Source: Holophagaceae bacterium (lineage in GTDB: Bacteria > Acidobacteriota > Holophagae > Holophagales > Holophagaceae). Taken from it: DNA of 11,915 nucleotides. Below the pieces are notes generated by a model, which was not told where the DNA came from, searched no databases, and saw only the letters and a list, made by a program, of their open reading frames with translations. This document shows positions 7,859 to 11,915 of the stretch, one piece after another; position 1 is the first letter of the stretch; each line of letters begins with the position of its first letter. The position numbers and the translations under genes are program-made. Location: contig PMJK01000065.1 of NCBI GenBank assembly GCA_003158505.1, positions 1-11,915 on the forward strand, given 5' to 3'.

Positions 7859-8815
7859 TTAGATCACCGGTCCATCGATCTCGGCGAACAGAGGGTGTGT
7901 GAGGTAGCGCTCGCCGGTGTCGCAAAGCACGGCCACCACGGTCTTGCCTTCCCCCAGTTCCTTCGCCACCGTCAGGGCCGCGAAGACGATGGCGCCGGTG
8001 CTGATGCCAGTAAGCAGGCCCTCTTCGCGGGCCAGGCGGCGGGCGATGGTGATGGCGTCGTCGTAGCCCACGGTGATGATGCGCTGGAAGGCATTGCGGT
8101 CCAGGATACTCGGCACGAAGTTGGGCCCCAGGCCCTGGAGCTTGTGGGGGCCGGCCTTGCCCGTACTCAGCAGGGGGGATGCCTCCGGCTCCACCGCCAC
8201 CACCAGCGTGCCGGGCTTCTTTTGGGCCAGCACTTCGCCCACCCCAGTGACGGTACCGCCCGTTCCCACACCCGCCACGAAGGCGTCCAGCTCCGGCACC
8301 TGTTCCAGGATCTCCAGGGCCGTGGTGCGGCGATGCACGGCGGGATTCGCGGGGTTGTCGAACTGCCGCACCAGGAAGTAGTTCGGATCGGCGTCCGCCA
8401 GCTCCTGGGCCTTGTCCACGGCAGCCTTCATGCCGCCAGAGCCCGGCGTCAGCACCAGCTCGGCGCCATAGGCCTTGAGCAGGGCGCGGCGCTCCTGGGT
8501 CATGGTGTCGGGCATCACCAGGGTGATCTTGTAGCCCTTGGCGGCGGCCACGAAGGCCAGGCCGATGCCGGTGTTGCCGCTGGTGGCCTCCAGCAGGACG
8601 TTGCCCGGCTTGAGCACGCCCCTTTCCTCAGCGTCCTGGATCATGCTCAGGGCGATGCGGTCTTTCACGCTGCCGCCAGGGTTGGCGCTCTCGAGCTTCA
8701 CGTAGATCTTCGCGGAGCCTTTGGGCACCACGCGGTTCAGGCGCACGACGGGCGTGTAGCCCACCAGGTCATAGGCGTGTTCGACGCGGTTGGGACGTTC
8801 GGTGGGACGACTCAT
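7859..8815 (-). CDS. cysK: Cysteine synthase (O-acetylserine sulfhydrylase)
   Basis: This 318-residue PLP enzyme makes cysteine from O-acetylserine and sulfide in the cytoplasm. Visible motifs are NPGGSVKDR (45-53) with PLP-binding Lys51, the substrate loop TSGNTG (78-83), MPDTMTQERR (101-110), the phosphate-cupping GTGGT (184-188) and the C-terminal GERYLTHPLF (301-310). Length matches the CysK family, with no CBS regulatory domains. The ATG at 8813-8815 was chosen because GAGGAGAT lies just upstream; an in-frame start at 8872 would sit inside the promoter. It is transcribed away from an Rrf2 regulator, and the AT-rich gap holds a strong -35 box. CysM or cystathionine beta-synthase-like activity cannot be excluded by eye, but the motifs favour CysK. 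Confidence 0.93.
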   Translation of the reverse strand: MSRPTERPNRVEHAYDLVGYTPVVRLNRVVPKGSAKIYVKLESANPGGSVKDRIALSMIQDAEERGVLKPGNVLLEATSGNTGIGLAFVAAAKGYKITLVMPDTMTQERRALLKAYGAELVLTPGSGGMKAAVDKAQELADADPNYFLVRQFDNPANPAVHRRTTALEILEQVPELDAFVAGVGTGGTVTGVGEVLAQKKPGTLVVAVEPEASPLLSTGKAGPHKLQGLGPNFVPSILDRNAFQRIITVGYDDAITIARRLAREEGLLTGISTGAIVFAALTVAKELGEGKTVVAVLCDTGERYLTHPLFAEIDGPVI

Positions 8816-8854
8816 CGGGATCTCCTCAGGGGTCCGGTCAGGGCCGGTGGCTGA

Positions 8855-8882
8855 AGTATGGAAAATTTGCAAAAAATGTCAA
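8855..8882 (-). promoter_or_regulatory. Sigma-70-type promoter of cysK
   Basis: On the minus strand a perfect TTGACA (8877-8882) is separated by 16 bp from CATACT (8855-8860). Transcription would start near 8848, giving a leader of about 33 nt with the Shine-Dalgarno. The spacer contains the 8-bp palindrome TTTGCAAA (8866-8873), a plausible place for a dimeric repressor such as the divergent Rrf2 protein. Confidence 0.65.
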
Positions 8883-8899
8883 GTTTGTTAATTTTTTTT

Positions 8900-8909
8900 A
8901 TTATATAAT
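8900..8909 (+). promoter_or_regulatory. Palindromic -10 region of the Rrf2 gene
   Basis: ATTATATAAT is a perfect 10-bp palindrome that contains a consensus TATAAT (8904-8909) facing the regulator gene. The ribosome binding site GGTGGAGG follows at 8923-8930. No good -35 lies at 16-18 bp; TTGTTA (8885-8890) is only 13 bp away. The -10 box may thus depend on AT-richness, or overlap an operator used for autoregulation. Confidence 0.5.
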
Positions 8910-8937
8910 TAGTCCTGTTATTGGTGGAGGTTCTGTG

Positions 8938-9366
8938 ATGAAGGGTTCGGCCAAGGGGCGCTACGGGCTGCAGTTCATGGTGGATCTGGCCCTCCAGGCG
9001 GGGCGTGGTCCCGTGCTGGTGGACACGGTGGCCGAGCGCCAGGCCCTGCCCCCCAAGTTCCTCCGGGTCCTGCTGGGCAGTCTCAAGAGCGCGGGGCTCG
9101 TGAAAGTCCAGCGCGGTCCCAGCGGCGGCTGCGAACTGGCCAGGCACCCCAGCCACATCACGGCCTTGGAAGTATTGGAAGCCCTGGAAGGCCGCCTGGG
9201 GAGCGCCAGTCTGCCACCCGACGCCACCCATGGTGCCCGCGCGGTCCGAGAGCTGTGGACCCGCAGCACCGAGGCCGCCCGAGACGTGCTTCGCGGCGCC
9301 ACACTGGCCGACCTCGCCGCGCGGCAGCAGGCCCTGGAAGTAGACAGCCAGGGGTACTCGATCTGA
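8938..9366 (+). CDS. Rrf2-family transcriptional regulator (CymR-like, no Fe-S ligands)
   Basis: This 142-residue protein starts at the ATG at 8938, 7 nt after GGTGGAGG; a GTG at 8935 is possible but too close to it. The N-terminal winged helix is typical of Rrf2: SAKGRYGLQFMVDLAL (about 4-19), a recognition-helix region ERQALPPKFLRVLLGSLKSAGLV (33-55) and the wing RGPSGGCELAR (59-69), then a dimerisation helix with EVLEALEG (78-85) and the C-terminal ATLADL (121-126). IscR's three cluster cysteines are absent: the region around 86-104 has none. The only cysteine, Cys65, is in the wing where IscR has tyrosine. Rrf2 proteins without ligands include CymR, which represses cysteine genes. Facing cysK, it most likely controls cysteine synthesis and itself. 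Family firm, target inferred. Confidence 0.9.
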   Translation: MKGSAKGRYGLQFMVDLALQAGRGPVLVDTVAERQALPPKFLRVLLGSLKSAGLVKVQRGPSGGCELARHPSHITALEVLEALEGRLGSASLPPDATHGARAVRELWTRSTEAARDVLRGATLADLAARQQALEVDSQGYSI

Positions 9367-9397
9367 CGGCGATGAGGTAAGGCCACAAGGCGCCATC

Positions 9398-9793
9398 CTA
9401 CCGGATGCACACTACCTTGGCCTTGCCCTTCCACTTGAGCCAGGCCCGATCCGTGGTAAGCACTGTGGCCTTCATGCGCTCAGCAGTGGCCAGGCACAGG
9501 CGATCGCCCATGGACAGGCCCAGGGGCTTGGCTTCAGGGGCCATGAACCCCGCCCGGAATGCCAAATCCTCGTCCACATCGATGACCCGCAATTTCATGG
9601 GGTCAAGGGCCTCCCGAATGCTCTTGGGCGCGTTCCCGAGCAGCGCCAACCGCGTGACCACTTCATTCAGATTGGCCGCACACACCACGGTCTGCCCCTC
9701 ATCCAGAGCGCGGGCCGTCGCCTCGGCACCCTTCTCGTCCAGCAGCAGGGCCAGCAACGCACTGGCATCCAGCACGACATCACTTGTACTCAC
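9398..9793 (-). CDS. vapC: PIN-domain ribonuclease toxin (VapC type)
   Basis: This 131-residue protein starts at a GTG at 9791-9793, with GGAGG 6 nt upstream. A longer frame to 9847 lies within the antitoxin gene. The four acidic residues of the PIN active site are all present: Asp9 (VVLDASALLALL), Glu44 (NLNEVVTRL), Asp97 (LSMGDRLCLA) and Asp115 (VLTTDRAW). PIN toxins are metal-dependent RNases that inhibit translation when free of antitoxin. The gene overlaps the end of the AbrB-type antitoxin by 14 bp, so the two are probably translationally coupled. The active site appears intact, so the toxin is probably functional. It converges on the Rrf2 gene with only 31 bp between the stops and no clear terminator. 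Confidence 0.9.
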   Translation of the reverse strand: MSTSDVVLDASALLALLLDEKGAEATARALDEGQTVVCAANLNEVVTRLALLGNAPKSIREALDPMKLRVIDVDEDLAFRAGFMAPEAKPLGLSMGDRLCLATAERMKATVLTTDRAWLKWKGKAKVVCIR

Positions 9794-10034
9794 GCGCCGC
9801 CTCCGCCCGGCGTTCGGCCACCAAGTCATCCACGACCGAATGCCCATCCTTGGGCCGGTACGGAGCCAGGATCGCCTGAGCCCTGCGGATGGCCTCCCGC
9901 ATGGGCGTGAGCGTCACCACCTGGCCTTCCACTGAAAGGATGAGCCGCGAACCAGGTTTGAGCCCCAGCACCTTCCGCGCCGCCGCCGGGAGTACCAGCC
10001 GCCCTGCCCCATCCAAAGTTACCGTGGCATTCAT
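9780..10034 (-). CDS. vapB: AbrB/SpoVT-type antitoxin of the PIN toxin
   Basis: This 84-residue protein starts at the ATG at 10032-10034, with a strong GGGAGG upstream. The N-terminal 45 residues form a swapped-hairpin AbrB domain: VTLDGAGRLVLPAAARKVLGLKPGSRLIL. This is the usual DNA-binding part that autoregulates the operon. Residues 46-84 are charged and probably helical, with an acidic VVDDLVAERR segment; in the family this tail wraps the PIN toxin and blocks its active site. The antitoxin-first order and the 14-bp overlap are typical of toxin-antitoxin operons. Confidence 0.9.
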   Translation of the reverse strand: MNATVTLDGAGRLVLPAAARKVLGLKPGSRLILSVEGQVVTLTPMREAIRRAQAILAPYRPKDGHSVVDDLVAERRAEAAREYK

Positions 10035-10115
10035 GGGATTCCTCCCGTGACATCAATATATGCCATTTTTGGGTTTCAGCCATGACCAAATAAGACCACC
10101 ACGAACGATAGGACC
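10035..10115 (-). promoter_or_regulatory. Promoter region of the toxin-antitoxin pair
   Basis: This 81-bp gap follows the stop of the large hydrolase gene. On the minus strand TATATT (10055-10060) could be a -10 box 20 nt before the antitoxin start, giving a leader of about 13 nt with GGGAGG. No strong -35 was found. No clear hairpin terminator for the hydrolase gene is visible, so read-through is possible. Confidence 0.35.
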
Positions 10116-11915
10116 TCAGGGCTTGAATTCTGCCACCATCCCATCAGCAAGCACATGCCCCCTCTGCTGCACTTCGCTGCCCCGATAGATGGTCCAGCCG
10201 GGCAGGCCGCGGGGGATGGTCTTCGTCATGGCCCACTCCTGGGTGCGGCTGTTGGAGAGGACCAGCACCAGCATCCGCTTCGGGTTCCACGGATTGGGAA
10301 AGGCCGCCAGGAGGCCGTCGTCGGGCCGTCCGTACGTCCGGCCCTGCCACCGGAACCAGCCCGCTGCGGCTTCAACGGGCAGCTTCCCCTCCGCCTGGAG
10401 CCGCGCCGAGAAGCCATTTTCCGCAGGTCCGCCGAAGACCAGCAGGTCGCTCGCGGCAAGGTCGGCCTCACTGACCTCGGCATCGGCCTTCAGGGGCAGC
10501 AGCACCTCCGTCATGTTGTCGGCCAGGATGTCCCGGTAGTTCGTGGCGAGGGTCCGCTGGGCCTCCACTTCCCGGGCCGTGCCATAGACCAGCAGCGTGG
10601 TGCTCCAGTCATCCAGCACGTTCCCCGGAACCCAGAAATTGCCGCGACGCACCGGAATGTCATTCCCCGCGTTGAAGACCACCCGCTTGGGCAGGGCCTC
10701 GCAGGGGTAGGTGAAGGTCGCCCGGGCCCCCTTCAGCTCCACCCGTTCCAGCCTGGCGCCCTTCTCCGTTTCCAGGCTCACCGAGGCCACGAAGGGATAG
10801 GCGAAACCTGATTGTTCGACGTCCAGCCTGACCTCGTAACCCTTGCCCGCCTTCTTCACATCGACGCGGATGCTGGGCGAGGGCAGATCGACCCGTTCGA
10901 GCCAGGGTTTCAGGATCGGCGCCACATCCCGACTCGCGCCTTCGGAGAGGGCCTTCAGGAGGTCCTCCGTATGGGCGGGCTGGCCGTTGAAGCGGTCGTG
11001 GACGGTGCGCATGGCTTTGGAAAAGGCGGCATTTCCCAGGTGGAGGCGCAACTGGTGCAGGGCGAAGAGGCCCCGGATGCGGGGTACCTGGTAGGCACCG
11101 TAGCGGTCGTACTCAGTCGATGTGGCAAGGGGAGCCTTCACGCCCTCTCTGGCTTCCAGCCAGAGGTAGCGGGTGTTCAGGTCCGCCAGGGCAGCGCCCT
11201 GGGACTCGAAGGCCTTGGCCGGTGTGTCCGGGAGGTGCTTCAGCTGCTGCCAATAGGCCGCGGACGCGCTGACGAACCAGTTCTCCGCATCGGTGGCAGG
11301 CCTGACAGTCCCTGCCCAAAGCCCCTTCGAATTGAAGCTGTAGATCGCCTTCACCCCGGCCACATCCGGCGCAGGCAAAGCCTTCGCGATCTTTTCTTCT
11401 CTCCAGGCCGCTTTGGCGGCCTGGAGCTTCGTTGATACCCAGATGGGACTGAACGCCGTGTACCCATAGGTGAGGTGCGGCGTGGCACTAGGCAGGTCCG
11501 CGATCCAGCGGCCGCCCACCATCTTTTCGCGCTGGGTGGTCTTGCCCTGATGGGCGATGAACACGAGCTTCTCGGCCATCTCCGCCGTGGTGAGCTTGCC
11601 GTCGCAGGCGTGGGGCCGGTTGATGGGGCTGGTGGCCATCACGCGGGTGGCGATGTCGATGTCGAAGCCGGTCCGGCCATAGGTCTTGAAGGCCTCCTGC
11701 CAGGCGATATCGCGGTTCCAGGTGTTGAAGGCCAGGTCCGCGGGTGCATTCTCGGGATTGGCCACGTACTCGCTGCGGACCTCCAGGTCGCGGTTGTTGT
11801 TGTTGGCCCAGATGAAGTCCGGGAAATGGCCCGGCGTGTCCGCCGGCCGCCCCGCGCTCCCCGTGCGCCACAGCCGCATCCTCTCGGTGCCCAGCAGGAA
11901 GCAGGCGCCTTCGTC
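10116..11915 (-). CDS. Large hydrolase fusion: C45/phospholipase-B-like region, M1-peptidase-like C-terminal region and an extra alpha/beta module (N-terminus off the right edge)
   Basis: The frame is open from the right edge to the stop at 10116-10118 (599 residues seen). The ATG at 11879 is not taken as the start, because the 12 codons before it are also open and similar in composition. The first ~190 residues (WANNNNRDLEV, INRPHACDGKLTTAEMAEKL, TYGYTAFSPIWVSTK) resemble the C-terminal half of C45/phospholipase-B-like Ntn acyl hydrolases; the nucleophile cysteine would be outside the window. Next comes a helical region like the end of M1 aminopeptidases (RIRGLFALHQLRLHLGNAAF, AHTEDLLKALSEGASRDV, LKPWLERVDLPSPSI), followed by a beta-sandwich. 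No HEXXH zinc site is seen. The last ~170 residues hold a LLVYGTA strand and SDLLVFGGPAENG, an alpha/beta module of the kind found at the ends of secreted esterases and peptidases. Substrate unknown. Confidence 0.65.
   Translation of the reverse strand, partial: DEGACFLLGTERMRLWRTGSAGRPADTPGHFPDFIWANNNNRDLEVRSEYVANPENAPADLAFNTWNRDIAWQEAFKTYGRTGFDIDIATRVMATSPINRPHACDGKLTTAEMAEKLVFIAHQGKTTQREKMVGGRWIADLPSATPHLTYGYTAFSPIWVSTKLQAAKAAWREEKIAKALPAPDVAGVKAIYSFNSKGLWAGTVRPATDAENWFVSASAAYWQQLKHLPDTPAKAFESQGAALADLNTRYLWLEAREGVKAPLATSTEYDRYGAYQVPRIRGLFALHQLRLHLGNAAFSKAMRTVHDRFNGQPAHTEDLLKALSEGASRDVAPILKPWLERVDLPSPSIRVDVKKAGKGYEVRLDVEQSGFAYPFVASVSLETEKGARLERVELKGARATFTYPCEALPKRVVFNAGNDIPVRRGNFWVPGNVLDDWSTTLLVYGTAREVEAQRTLATNYRDILADNMTEVLLPLKADAEVSEADLAASDLLVFGGPAENGFSARLQAEGKLPVEAAAGWFRWQGRTYGRPDDGLLAAFPNPWNPKRMLVLVLSNSRTQEWAMTKTIPRGLPGWTIYRGSEVQQRGHVLADGMVAEFKP

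Noticed and set aside
7838..8854. Plus-strand open frame of 338 codons opposite cysK
   Set aside because: Antisense shadow of cysK, rich in His/Gln/Gly with no recognisable fold.
8812..9396. Minus-strand open frame of 194 codons opposite the Rrf2 gene
   Set aside because: It runs across the divergent promoter and is antisense to a clear winged-helix protein.
9367..9397. Terminator between the converging Rrf2 and toxin genes
   Set aside because: Only short imperfect pairings (GGTA/TACC, GGCG/CGCC) and no T run on either strand; too weak to call.

Overview
This is a GC-rich (roughly two thirds G+C), densely coded window from a Gram-negative bacterium. The outer membrane is implied by an Mla/MCE-type lipid-transport cassette. 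The mix of a very large multi-PAS/GAF membrane histidine kinase, an MCE cassette without mlaB/mlaC and a large hydrolase/M1-like fusion recalls Acidobacteriota such as Holophagae/Geothrix. That assignment is an impression from general knowledge, not a result. No rRNA, tRNA, CRISPR array or insertion sequence was seen.

Layout, left to right. Positions 1-4516 (minus) hold most of a giant membrane sensor histidine kinase: about seven transmembrane helices, an extracytoplasmic sensor, an eighth helix, then PAS-GAF-PAS-PAS-GAF-PAS and the phospho-accepting HisKA helix. Its ATPase end lies beyond the left edge. A 204-bp lower-GC gap with three tandem 9-mers precedes it. Positions 4721-7147 (minus) are a tight three-gene MCE transporter cassette: mlaE permease, mlaF-like ATPase and mlaD substrate-binding protein. 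Directly upstream on the same strand are a secreted CAP/SCP-domain protein (7185-7808) and the cysteine synthase gene cysK (7859-8815). An AT-rich divergent promoter region (8816-8937) separates cysK from a rightward Rrf2-family regulator (8938-9366). Then come a PIN-toxin/AbrB-antitoxin pair (9398-10034, minus) and the C-terminal 599 residues of a large hydrolase (10116 to the right edge, minus). That last protein joins a C45/phospholipase-B-like region, an M1-aminopeptidase-like C-terminal region and a further alpha/beta module.

How the genes may work together. The cysK/Rrf2 divergon looks like a cysteine-metabolism switch. The Rrf2 protein lacks the Fe-S ligand cysteines of IscR and so resembles CymR, whose known co-repressor in Firmicutes is CysK. 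The CAP gene and the MCE cassette are close enough to cysK (gaps of 50 and 37 bp) to be read from the same promoter, although a weak internal start signal precedes the CAP gene.

The most notable observation is in the mlaF-like ATPase. The Walker A motif is intact, but the Q-loop glutamine, the LSGG signature, the catalytic glutamate after Walker B and the switch histidine are all replaced in a gap-free alignment. This suggests an MCE transporter whose ATPase subunit binds nucleotide but may hydrolyse it poorly or not at all.
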